Of a stretch of DNA of 64,000 nt, positions 53,928 to 61,888 are shown in pieces. Where the stretch lies: the NCBI GenBank assembly GCA_944393245.1, contig CALXZM010000001.1, positions 1 through 64,000 on the forward strand. The letters are read 5' to 3'. Under the pieces are notes generated by a model that searched no databases, was not told the DNA's origin, and saw only the letters and a list, made by a program, of their open reading frames with translations. Numbering within the stretch: position 1 is the first letter of the stretch; each line of letters begins with the position of its first letter. The stretch comes from an uncultured Alphaproteobacteria bacterium. GTDB lineage: Bacteria; Pseudomonadota; Alphaproteobacteria; Rs-D84. The position numbers and the translations under genes were made by a program.

Positions 53928-56153
53928 ATGGTCGAAAAGTTCAAGATTTTATCCGCCGGCGGTAAATCCAAGGGGCTGAACATATTCAAATCCAGCGCAT
54001 ACAAGGAAACTATGCGCGGGCCAATGGCATCGCTGTTCTGGTCACTGCGGTGGGCGATTGGAATATGGCTGGTATGTGCGCTGGCGTTTGCACTGTCGTT
54101 TTGGATTGAACATATTTGGCGTTACGGTTGGTCACCGGCAACGGCGGATTGGACGGCACTGTATTTTCATAACATTTTAACCAGTGGGGGGATGTCCGTT
54201 CTGGCGGAAATTCCGGCCTGGTTTATGCGCACACTGTTGCGAACCGATATTATGTGCATAACGCCACTGTTGCCGATTATCGCATACTTCTTTATGGCGG
54301 ACAGCACGCTGGTCAAGGAATTTAACCCGTACAGCAGTGATAAATTCGACGATAAATCATCTAACAAGGCGTCCAAGGAAGATATTGAAAAAATGGGCTT
54401 GTTCAAGGGTTTTATGATGGTATTGGGCTATTTCAAGAAAAAGCCATTGATGATGAACGAATGTTTGTCGGCGTTATGCGTTGCGCCCCCGGGGACTGGT
54501 AAAACCCAGGGCGTTGTATTTCCAACAATATTTGAATGCAATAATGTATCGATGATTATCAATGACCCAAAGCCCGAATTATACCAGGATTCATCCGCAT
54601 ATCGTTCCACTATCGGGCCGGTGTTTATTATGAACTGGGCGGGCCAGGACGATCCCGAACGTGGAATATATTATCCGTCGTGGAACCCGTTGTCGCCAGA
54701 ACACGTGCCGTTTAACCAGGAACAGCGCGACCTGTACGTTGATTCAATGTGTAATGTTTTGATTGCGGATAAAACATCATCGTCCGCCGACCCGCACTGG
54801 ACAATTTCTGGGCGTGCGGCTTTGTCCGGACTGATTCAATTTATGATATCCAAGGTTGAACGTGCCAAGGCCGACGATTACTTTTACGCGCGTATAACAT
54901 CCGGCACATTTGATGACGAAGATGCCGCCGTATTGGGTGATTATTATCTGTCCATGATGAATGATCCGAATGCATATGCAGCATATGCAATACTGCAACG
55001 CGGCGAATTAAATGCCATGAATTATGTTCATATCGGCACGTGGGATAAAATCCCAGACGCGTGGCATGGACGCGAAGCATCATTGTCCATGATTTTGGAC
55101 TGGATAAATTCCAGCCAAATTAAAATGGCCCAGGAATTGGAAGAACGCCGTCGTCAGGGTGACCAAATGGTGGCACTGGCCGACCCAATGCACGATTTGT
55201 TTATGTCCGCCGTGGACGAAGCGCGCCAGTATGCATACGCACATCGCGCTGTGTTGGAATTGACACAATTGGCCAACACCCCGGACAAAGAACGTGGATC
55301 AATCATTTCCACCGTGATGGAGGGATTGTCCATATTCCGCAATGCCGCCGTACGTAACAGAACCAGCCATTCGGACTTTCACTTTGCGGACTTGCGCGGT
55401 CTGCGCGATCCGCGTGACGGCAAAGTAAAACCAGTAACAGTATACCTGTCAATCAATATGGTCGATGCCGAAGCGTTAAATCCAATCACAGGCATATTTA
55501 TTGAATTGATGACGAACTTTCTGTTGGCAAACCCGCCAGAGGCCGAACACGCCGGTGAAAAACTGGGGCCGTATCCAGTGTTGTTCGTATTGGACGAAAT
55601 GCCAAAAATGCAGAAATTACAGGCCGTGATTCAGGGACCTGACCTGGGGCGTGGACAAAAAATATCGTATCTGATTATTGGTCAGGACATTCACCAGATT
55701 CAGGAAAAATACGGTGCAGATGCGGCGGCAACCATTATTTCCACCACCGCGGCAAAAATTGTTATGCGTCAAAACGACCCAGATACCGCCCGCAGATTTT
55801 CCGAAATGATGGGTTATAAAATGAAAATCAAAACGGTCAATGGCCCCGATGGCAAGGATAAAGAAGAAAAATCCGAAGAATTACTGTACAGCCCAATGGA
55901 TATAATGAAACTGGACGATAAAAAGCAGTTGGTAATATTCCAGGGTTGGTATCATCGCCCGATTGAGGCCGACAAGCAATACGCGTTCAGCGACCCACGA
56001 TTGGCCGGATATATGGCGATGGGCGCGTGCAGTCCGTTACCTGAATTTTTAATTCCATCGCATCACATGGCATTGGGGTATACCGGCAACCCCCGCATAT
56101 ATATACCGCAAACAAACGAAACGAAAGAATTGGAACCGGCAGGGAACAAGTAA
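53928..56153 (+). CDS. virD4: Type IV secretion coupling ATPase VirD4
   Basis: 741 residues. Inner-membrane hexameric ATPase that brings substrates to the T4SS. Two membrane segments (about 38-62 and 92-125), Walker A APPGTGKTQGVV near 186-193, INDPKPELYQDSSAYRS after it, and Walker B VLFVLDEMPKM near 550, followed by GPDLGRGQKISYLIIGQD. The all-alpha domain that selects substrates lies between (about 270-420). It stands alone, 20 kb from the virB6-like genes, and probably serves the same apparatus. The C-terminal tail is moderately long. Confidence 0.94.
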   Translation: MVEKFKILSAGGKSKGLNIFKSSAYKETMRGPMASLFWSLRWAIGIWLVCALAFALSFWIEHIWRYGWSPATADWTALYFHNILTSGGMSVLAEIPAWFMRTLLRTDIMCITPLLPIIAYFFMADSTLVKEFNPYSSDKFDDKSSNKASKEDIEKMGLFKGFMMVLGYFKKKPLMMNECLSALCVAPPGTGKTQGVVFPTIFECNNVSMIINDPKPELYQDSSAYRSTIGPVFIMNWAGQDDPERGIYYPSWNPLSPEHVPFNQEQRDLYVDSMCNVLIADKTSSSADPHWTISGRAALSGLIQFMISKVERAKADDYFYARITSGTFDDEDAAVLGDYYLSMMNDPNAYAAYAILQRGELNAMNYVHIGTWDKIPDAWHGREASLSMILDWINSSQIKMAQELEERRRQGDQMVALADPMHDLFMSAVDEARQYAYAHRAVLELTQLANTPDKERGSIISTVMEGLSIFRNAAVRNRTSHSDFHFADLRGLRDPRDGKVKPVTVYLSINMVDAEALNPITGIFIELMTNFLLANPPEAEHAGEKLGPYPVLFVLDEMPKMQKLQAVIQGPDLGRGQKISYLIIGQDIHQIQEKYGADAAATIISTTAAKIVMRQNDPDTARRFSEMMGYKMKIKTVNGPDGKDKEEKSEELLYSPMDIMKLDDKKQLVIFQGWYHRPIEADKQYAFSDPRLAGYMAMGACSPLPEFLIPSHHMALGYTGNPRIYIPQTNETKELEPAGNK

Positions 56154-56208
56154 AACGAAATTTGGTGCTTGAAATTAGTTACGAGGGCCCCATTACTCAT
56201 ATATCTTT

Positions 56209-56318
56209 TGTCATCGCGAGGGAGCATAGCGACCGTGGCGATCCAGTTACGATAATGTGCGCATGCCATTGGCGCGCATAATAATTCACTGGATTGCTTC
56301 GTTTCACTCGCAATGACA
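56209..56318. repeat. Palindromic intergenic repeat
   Basis: The two ends are inverted copies: TTGTCATCGCGAGGGAGC...ATCCAGT and ACTGGATTGC...CTCGCAATGACAA, with a smaller palindrome (TGCGC/GCGCA) between. This sequence type (GTCATTGCGAG..., ATTGC...CTCGCAATGAC) is a widespread short palindromic element seen in Rickettsia and other bacteria. It fills most of the gap between virD4 and the porin gene. It has no coding capacity. Confidence 0.75.
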
Positions 56319-56381
56319 AGAACGGGTTCCGCGAAAAATAACGTACTGCCATAAATTACCAGTTACGGTCAACGAATTGCA

Positions 56382-57416
56382 TCAGAACGTCAATCGCAAT
56401 CCGACCGCCAAGAATGGCGTTTCTGTTGTCATTCCAAATGACATCCAACCGTCAACATTTTCACTGTATTTATATCTGAACGATGCGATTGCCGTGTGGT
56501 CCATATAATCATCAACATCACGATTCCAAATGCCAGTGTCTGAAAAGATATATGTTAACGATATGCTGTAATTCAAAATATCGTAACTGACCCCGGTGCC
56601 AACCGCCAATCCATCTGATACCGGACCAATTGGATTTTCATCATAAATCAATCGGGCGGTTACACCCCACATCCAACTGTTATACTGTAAATTCATACCG
56701 CCAGATACCTGGGCACGCCAATCGGCATAAACACGTGGTGTATATGCGTCCGTTCTGTACCCATCAGGGCGCGACATAAACGATGCGCCAAATGCGTATG
56801 CTGTCTTTATTTTACCGGTCGGCATGCGCAGTTTTACCCCGGCATCCACCGCATAATCATAATGGTCTGTGAATCCCGATACAGACAAACCATATTGGGC
56901 ATGTCCAATTGGCATTGTCGCATAATTCACACGAACCCCACCCCGCCCCGTCGTCAATGTGGTATCAGATATAACCGGGCCGTTGGGATGAATCTTTTTA
57001 TAAAACAGTGGTTTATCATTTACACGCAATCCACCAACATCAGGCAATCCAACCCCCAATTTGCGCGCAATGGAATCTGTAAATCCTATTTCCACGCGGC
57101 CCCAGTCACTGTTTTGCCAATATGTGAACGCTTCGCGAAAAAATTTATCTTCATCAACGGCGGCCGCATCAATTGCATAAACCAACCCCAATTTATTCCC
57201 GTCGGTGATTAAATAGTTGGCCTCGCCCCGGACACGCCAATCCCCAATAAATTCAGGCGTTTCAAAATCAGGTTCCAATATCCCCGCCGTTCCGTAACCC
57301 GTCAAACGTAACCCAAAACGCCCGTTTTCGTATTCCAGTGCCCGTGCGGTCGCCGACAATGTTGTCACCGCGAACATAATTGCCGTTAATCCGGCCGTAC
57401 GTGTAATAAAATTCAT
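56382..57416 (-). CDS. Porin-like outer-membrane beta-barrel
   Basis: 344 residues with a signal peptide (cleavage near ARA-L, about 26). Alternating strands run through the whole length (RFGLRLTGYGTAGI, WRVRGEANYLIT, LGLVYAIDAAAV, ...). It ends in LAVGLRLTF with the C-terminal Phe recognised by the Bam machinery. GRVEIGFTDSIARKLGVGLPDVGGL resembles loop 3 of general porins. Size fits a 16-strand barrel. It follows rpoH without a gap, which suggests joint expression during envelope stress. Confidence 0.85.
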   Translation of the reverse strand: MNFITRTAGLTAIMFAVTTLSATARALEYENGRFGLRLTGYGTAGILEPDFETPEFIGDWRVRGEANYLITDGNKLGLVYAIDAAAVDEDKFFREAFTYWQNSDWGRVEIGFTDSIARKLGVGLPDVGGLRVNDKPLFYKKIHPNGPVISDTTLTTGRGGVRVNYATMPIGHAQYGLSVSGFTDHYDYAVDAGVKLRMPTGKIKTAYAFGASFMSRPDGYRTDAYTPRVYADWRAQVSGGMNLQYNSWMWGVTARLIYDENPIGPVSDGLAVGTGVSYDILNYSISLTYIFSDTGIWNRDVDDYMDHTAIASFRYKYSENVDGWMSFGMTTETPFLAVGLRLTF

Positions 57417-58331
57417 TTATTTTGTTTCCTTGGCTTCATTTAATATTGCGTTGCGCAGTTTATTGTATGCGCGTTCTTCGATTTGGCGGACGCGTTCGCG
57501 CGATATGCCATACTTTTGTGACAAAGATTCCAATGTTACAACCGGGTCAGACAGTCGCCGCGCACGCAAAATTTCACGGTCACGTTCCGGTAATTCGGCC
57601 AAATGCTTTTGTAATAATTCATAACCACGGCGACGGAATTCCAATTGTTCCATGTCATCTTCTATGTTATTCTTGTCATCAGGCATGTTTGATAAAATAT
57701 CACGCGTTTCGTCATCAGAATGTGACGGCGAATTCAAGGACACATCGCGGGCAGACATTCGTGTCGACATACGCCGAACATCGTTTTCAGGCACATTTAA
57801 ATAATCTGCAATTTGTTTTGTCTGGTCATCAGACAGATTGCCATCCATAATCCCCAATGCACGGCGCGCACGATTCAGATTAAAAAATACACGCTTTTGA
57901 TTTGCAGATGTGCCAATTTTTACAATCGACCAATTTTGCAAAATTGTTTCATATATTTCCGCACGAATCCAAAACATGGCATATGTGGAAAAACGAAAGC
58001 CCTTGTCCGGGTCAAATTTTTGCAATGCCTGCATCAGGCCCATATTACCACTGGCAATCAATTCGGCAAACGGAACGCCATAATTCTTGAAATCATACGC
58101 AACAGAAACCACCATGCGCAGATGGCTGCCCACCAGTTTTTCGGCGGCATCTTTATCCCTGTCTGCCACCCATTTTTTGGCGTATTGATATTCCTCTTCG
58201 GCGGACAAAATCGGGAACCGCTGTATATTTTGAATATACTGCGCCAGACTGGTTTCGTCATTCACCCCACGGGCAGCAACCAGACTTTGATTTTGTACGG
58301 CCGGTAAAGCGTTCTTGATTTGCTTTTTCAT
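57417..58331 (-). CDS. rpoH: RNA polymerase sigma factor RpoH (sigma-32)
   Basis: 304 residues. Region 2: LVGSHLRMVVSVAYDF, GNMGLMQALQKFDPDKGFRFSTYAMFWIRAEI; then the RpoH box-like segment NWSIVKIGTSANQKRVFFNLNRARR (alphaproteobacterial form); region 4: VTLESLSQKYGISRERVRQIEERAYNKLR. It directs transcription of heat-shock genes. The stop is followed directly by the porin ATG. Confidence 0.94.
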   Translation of the reverse strand: MKKQIKNALPAVQNQSLVAARGVNDETSLAQYIQNIQRFPILSAEEEYQYAKKWVADRDKDAAEKLVGSHLRMVVSVAYDFKNYGVPFAELIASGNMGLMQALQKFDPDKGFRFSTYAMFWIRAEIYETILQNWSIVKIGTSANQKRVFFNLNRARRALGIMDGNLSDDQTKQIADYLNVPENDVRRMSTRMSARDVSLNSPSHSDDETRDILSNMPDDKNNIEDDMEQLEFRRRGYELLQKHLAELPERDREILRARRLSDPVVTLESLSQKYGISRERVRQIEERAYNKLRNAILNEAKETK

Positions 58332-58395
58332 AACTTTTATAGTATAGCAATAAATTAAGATTTATCAAGCCACCATAATACAGGAGAAATTTCAA

Positions 58396-59046
58396 ATGGC
58401 ATCCATATTGGAAAGAAATAAAAAATTAAAACCAGCAAAAAAAACACGCGAAGAATATGCCGAAGACGCCCTGTACCGCGAAGTATGGGAAGAGGTCAAT
58501 AATGAAAAAACACAGGCATTTATTAAGAAATATTCCCGATATATAATCGCAGGGGCTTTAACTATACTGATTGTCGCAACTGCAATAATAATTGGCGTGC
58601 GAACATATCGCGCACATAAAATCGCCATCGCAGAAAACTATGAATTGGCGGTTCAGAAAATGGACGCGAACATGCTGGGGTCGGTTGCGGAAAATTCAAG
58701 TGGCGCAACGTCTGATTTGGCCCTGTTCCAGGCGTATTTGTTGGATGGAAACATAGAACATCTGGAAAAATTGGCAAATGACGGACATTCACGTGATTTC
58801 CGGGATTTGGCACGTCTGCATATTATTGGATTGCGGGGCGATGATATGACCGCAGATGATGTCGCAAAATACTTGGAACCGTTGGATACAAAAAATTCAC
58901 CGTACTATTATACAGGTAAACTGACGGTTGCACAAAAATATTTGGCCGATGGACGATATGACGATGCCAATAAATTATTGGATGAAATAATAAATGATGC
59001 CGATGCACCGGCTGAAATCGCTGCAACGGCACAAACGTTAAGATAA
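58396..59046 (+). CDS. YfgM-like membrane TPR protein
   Basis: 216 residues; AGGAGA before ATG. Cytoplasmic basic N-terminus, one membrane segment (about 47-68), and a periplasmic helical domain (YELAVQKM, LALFQAYLLDGN, YLADGRYDDANKLLDEIIND) of the TPR_21/YfgM family. E. coli YfgM works with the SecYEG translocon and periplasmic chaperones and stands directly before bamB and der; the same order is found here, which supports the call. Confidence 0.82.
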   Translation: MASILERNKKLKPAKKTREEYAEDALYREVWEEVNNEKTQAFIKKYSRYIIAGALTILIVATAIIIGVRTYRAHKIAIAENYELAVQKMDANMLGSVAENSSGATSDLALFQAYLLDGNIEHLEKLANDGHSRDFRDLARLHIIGLRGDDMTADDVAKYLEPLDTKNSPYYYTGKLTVAQKYLADGRYDDANKLLDEIINDADAPAEIAATAQTLR

Positions 59047-59067
59047 AAATATGGGGGATTGGTACCT

Positions 59068-59802
59068 ATGCGGAAATATGCCGTAATTTGTTGCTGTATG
59101 GCCCTGATTACTGGGTGTGCTGAACACGACCCGGTATTGCCAGGTGTGCGAACACCAATATTTGGCAATGGCGATATTCAAATAATGAATGAAAGTATCG
59201 AAAATCTGGCCGATACCGCAGACAGAAATACAACAAATCAATGCCCATATACCCAGGATTCTGCAAACGTAATATGGGACGGCAACAGAAAAATATTCAG
59301 TGGGTTTCCAACCAATAATTCTGTGGACAGCAATCAGACCCCCGTATGCGCAAATGGATATGTTTACGCCGGCCTGACCACAGGAGAGGTTGTAAAAGTT
59401 GCCCCAAACAGCAAAAAAATCATGTGGATTGCCGATGTTTTCCGGCGCAGTAATATGACCGGTGGGGCATCCATTGTTGATATAATCGCACCATTGGTTA
59501 TAAGAAATGGTTCTGTTTATGTCGGCGGATTGGGCGATGCTTTTTGTCGTATCAGCACCACGTCTGGTGAAAAAAAGTGGTGTGTTGATATTGGTGTGGC
59601 CGTGCCTTTTATTATAACTGATGATAACAGGGTGGCATTTGTCGTTGGTACAGATAATAATTTGTATGCGATACGCACGTCTGATGGTGCCGTTTATTGG
59701 CGCACCCCCGTTAATCAACAGGTTGAACCAAAATATGAAAATAAAATTCTGACCGTTGGTGATATACGCATAAATGCAGAAAATGGAAAGATAATAGAAT
59801 AA
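59068..59802 (+). CDS. bamB: Short BamB-like lipoprotein
   Basis: 244 residues from the ATG with GGGGGA nine bases upstream. Lipobox LITGC (Cys near 17), then PGVRTPIF, a typical start of alphaproteobacterial BamB, followed by PQQ-type propeller blades (VYAGLTTGEVVKVAPNSKKIMW, VYVGGLGDAFCRISTTSGEKKW, LYAIRTSDGAVYW). About 390 residues and eight blades are normal; here only about half remain, so either the propeller is reduced or it dimerises. BamB helps insert outer-membrane proteins. Confidence 0.8.
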   Translation: MRKYAVICCCMALITGCAEHDPVLPGVRTPIFGNGDIQIMNESIENLADTADRNTTNQCPYTQDSANVIWDGNRKIFSGFPTNNSVDSNQTPVCANGYVYAGLTTGEVVKVAPNSKKIMWIADVFRRSNMTGGASIVDIIAPLVIRNGSVYVGGLGDAFCRISTTSGEKKWCVDIGVAVPFIITDDNRVAFVVGTDNNLYAIRTSDGAVYWRTPVNQQVEPKYENKILTVGDIRINAENGKIIE

Positions 59803-59830
59803 AAAAATCCCCGCATTTGCGGGGATTTTT
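59803..59830 (+). terminator. Convergent bidirectional terminator
   Basis: Stem AAAAATCCCCGCA / TGCGGGGATTTTT between bamB and the YIP1-like gene. Confidence 0.88.
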
Positions 59831-59843
59831 ATTTGTTTAATAT

Positions 59844-60440
59844 TTACAACAAGCAGGCCAATGTTGCACTGGTATTTTTCAGCATAAACCAACCTATTCT
59901 GTAATCTGTGGCGTATATTGTAATCAAGAATAATGCCAATATCGCAATTACTATTATTACATTACTGCGTTTGCCACGCATGCAATACAATGCGATATTG
60001 TAAAACAAGAACAAAACATATGCGTCACCAATTAAACTGACAATCCACATAGATGTACAATTAAATGCCAGCGCATTTAAAACCAATATAACTGGATATA
60101 CGAAAAATACAGATGCCAATCCCTTTATAGCGATTTCCCAATCGCGTTCACCACCCGTTATTTCCGACACCAGCATCATTAATCCGCCCAATACAAACAA
60201 CAACGCCACGGCCAACACTGGAACAATTATCAACGCTGTAAAGATTGCCCCAATCGTTATTGTCGCACCACCCAACAGGCGCAATAACAACACCAAACAC
60301 CCACCAATCAGACCATATATAAAGGCTTTTAACATGGCCTCTTCCATATTGCCGTCGGCAACAATTTTGGTGAAATAGCGTTTTGGATTTATCAACAGGT
60401 CTTTGATACGTTTCAGGCCACTTTTGATTTTTTTCATCAT
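59844..60440 (-). CDS. YIP1-family membrane protein
   Basis: 198 residues with five membrane segments (about 37-60, 65-90, 105-130, 133-152, 158-178). The N-terminal amphipathic KRIKDLLINPKRYFTKI and the DWEIAIKGLASVFFVYP segment are typical of bacterial YIP1-domain proteins, whose function is unknown. It interrupts the yfgM-bamB-der order on the opposite strand, so it was probably inserted later. Confidence 0.7.
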   Translation of the reverse strand: MMKKIKSGLKRIKDLLINPKRYFTKIVADGNMEEAMLKAFIYGLIGGCLVLLLRLLGGATITIGAIFTALIIVPVLAVALLFVLGGLMMLVSEITGGERDWEIAIKGLASVFFVYPVILVLNALAFNCTSMWIVSLIGDAYVLFLFYNIALYCMRGKRSNVIIVIAILALFLITIYATDYRIGWFMLKNTSATLACLL

Positions 60441-60475
60441 TTCACACCCCCATTTGATTATTTATATTTTTGCTT

Positions 60476-60481
60476 TATAAT
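60476..60481 (+). promoter_or_regulatory. -10 of der
   Basis: TATAAT, 24 bases before the chosen ATG at 60506 and 12 before an earlier in-frame ATG. Confidence 0.45.
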
Positions 60482-60505
60482 TAAAAAAAATCAATGGAAA
60501 AAGTT

Positions 60506-61843
60506 ATGCCAAAATTAATAATTGCAGGCCGACCAAATACCGGCAAATCAACTTTGTTTAATGCCCTGACAGGGACGCGGGACGCATTGGTGCACGACCG
60601 CCCCGGCGTTACGCGGGATACAATTAATGGCGATATGCGCGACCGCGCATGGACTGTTGTTGATACCGCTGGGTTGGAAAACGCAAAAAGTGGCATTGCC
60701 GCGGATTCAACCAATATGGCAATTGACGCAATCACAGATGCAGACGCAGTATTATTCGTTGTTGATGGACGCGTTGGATTAACACCCGCTGACTTAGATT
60801 GGGCACGCATCGTACGTCGCAAAACACGTGCGCCGGTATTGTTGGTCGCGAACAAGGCTGAATCCGGGCGCAGAATGGCCGATATAAACGAATTTTATAA
60901 ACTGGGGTTCGGGGCACCTGAAATGATTTCAGCCGAACATAAAATTGGGTTTGATTCAATATATGAATTTATTGATAAAATTGTTCCGCATTCAAAAACA
61001 GACAATCTGTCCGAACACGCACCCCAGAAATTAAAAATCGCCATAATGGGTCAACCAAACGTTGGAAAATCAACGCTGGTTAATCGGGTTTTGGGGGAAC
61101 GGCGACAAATTGTAATGGACGCCCCGGGTATAACACGTGATACGGTAAAAATTCCAACTAACTTTTATGGGCGCGACATTATACTGATGGATACGGCCGG
61201 TCTGCGACGTAAAGCCGGGGTGACCGACGACGTTGAAACATTATCTGCATTAAAATCGTTGGACGCAATTGAAAAATCTGATGTTGTAATTTTGGTTGTT
61301 GACGCAACACGCAATATTGAAAATCAGGCATTGGGTATTGCGGGACGCGTATTTGATGCGGGTAAAATCCTGTGTGTTGCGCTGAATAAATGGGATTTGG
61401 TTGCCCCGGAAATCCGTGATGAAAAATTACTGAAATTAAAGCATCAATTTACAAATTCTTTTCATCAAATAATAAAACCGATGATATTGGCAATATCTGC
61501 TGAAACGGGAACGGGTGTAAAAAATATGTTCCGTCGGATTTATGAACAATGGGATATATCAAACACTGATGCACCAACCAGTTTAATTAACAGAATTGTT
61601 GAAAAATTGGTTGCAGATCGCCAACCGCCAATGTCACGGCTGAAACGCCCAATGAAAATAAAATTTGCACGTCAAACGGGACGCCATCCAATGAAAATAA
61701 CCATTAACGTTGGTGGCGCATCAGATATACCTGAATCATATACACGGTATCTGCGACGTGGATTGGCATCGGCGTTGCACTGGGAACATTTGCCGATTGT
61801 AATTGAATACAAGAAAGACGAAAATCCATTTGATGATAAATAA
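60506..61843 (+). CDS. der: Ribosome-assembly GTPase Der (EngA)
   Basis: 445 residues. Two GTPase domains in tandem, the family hallmark: GRPNTGKST and DTAGLE in the first, GQPNVGKST and DTAGLRRK in the second, each with NKxE/NKWD-type base recognition (ANKAES, LNKWDL). The KH-like C-terminal domain follows (MKIKFARQTGRHPMKITI, ..PESYTRYLRR). It helps mature the 50S subunit. The start is set at MPKLIIAGRPN by comparison with other Der proteins; an ATG four codons upstream is also possible. Confidence 0.95.
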   Translation: MPKLIIAGRPNTGKSTLFNALTGTRDALVHDRPGVTRDTINGDMRDRAWTVVDTAGLENAKSGIAADSTNMAIDAITDADAVLFVVDGRVGLTPADLDWARIVRRKTRAPVLLVANKAESGRRMADINEFYKLGFGAPEMISAEHKIGFDSIYEFIDKIVPHSKTDNLSEHAPQKLKIAIMGQPNVGKSTLVNRVLGERRQIVMDAPGITRDTVKIPTNFYGRDIILMDTAGLRRKAGVTDDVETLSALKSLDAIEKSDVVILVVDATRNIENQALGIAGRVFDAGKILCVALNKWDLVAPEIRDEKLLKLKHQFTNSFHQIIKPMILAISAETGTGVKNMFRRIYEQWDISNTDAPTSLINRIVEKLVADRQPPMSRLKRPMKIKFARQTGRHPMKITINVGGASDIPESYTRYLRRGLASALHWEHLPIVIEYKKDENPFDDK

Positions 61844-61871
61844 AAACACCGCCCAGTTGGGCGGTGTTTTT
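61842..61871 (+). terminator. Convergent bidirectional terminator
   Basis: Stem AAAAACACCGCCCA / TGGGCGGTGTTTTT between der and infB; same core as at 4586 and 49852. Confidence 0.88.
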
Positions 61872-61888
61872 ATGTGATATGCAACCGA

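Noticed and set aside
59038-59892. 284-codon frame opposite bamB
   Set aside because: It is antisense to a recognisable lipoprotein gene and shows no ribosome binding site or family resemblance.
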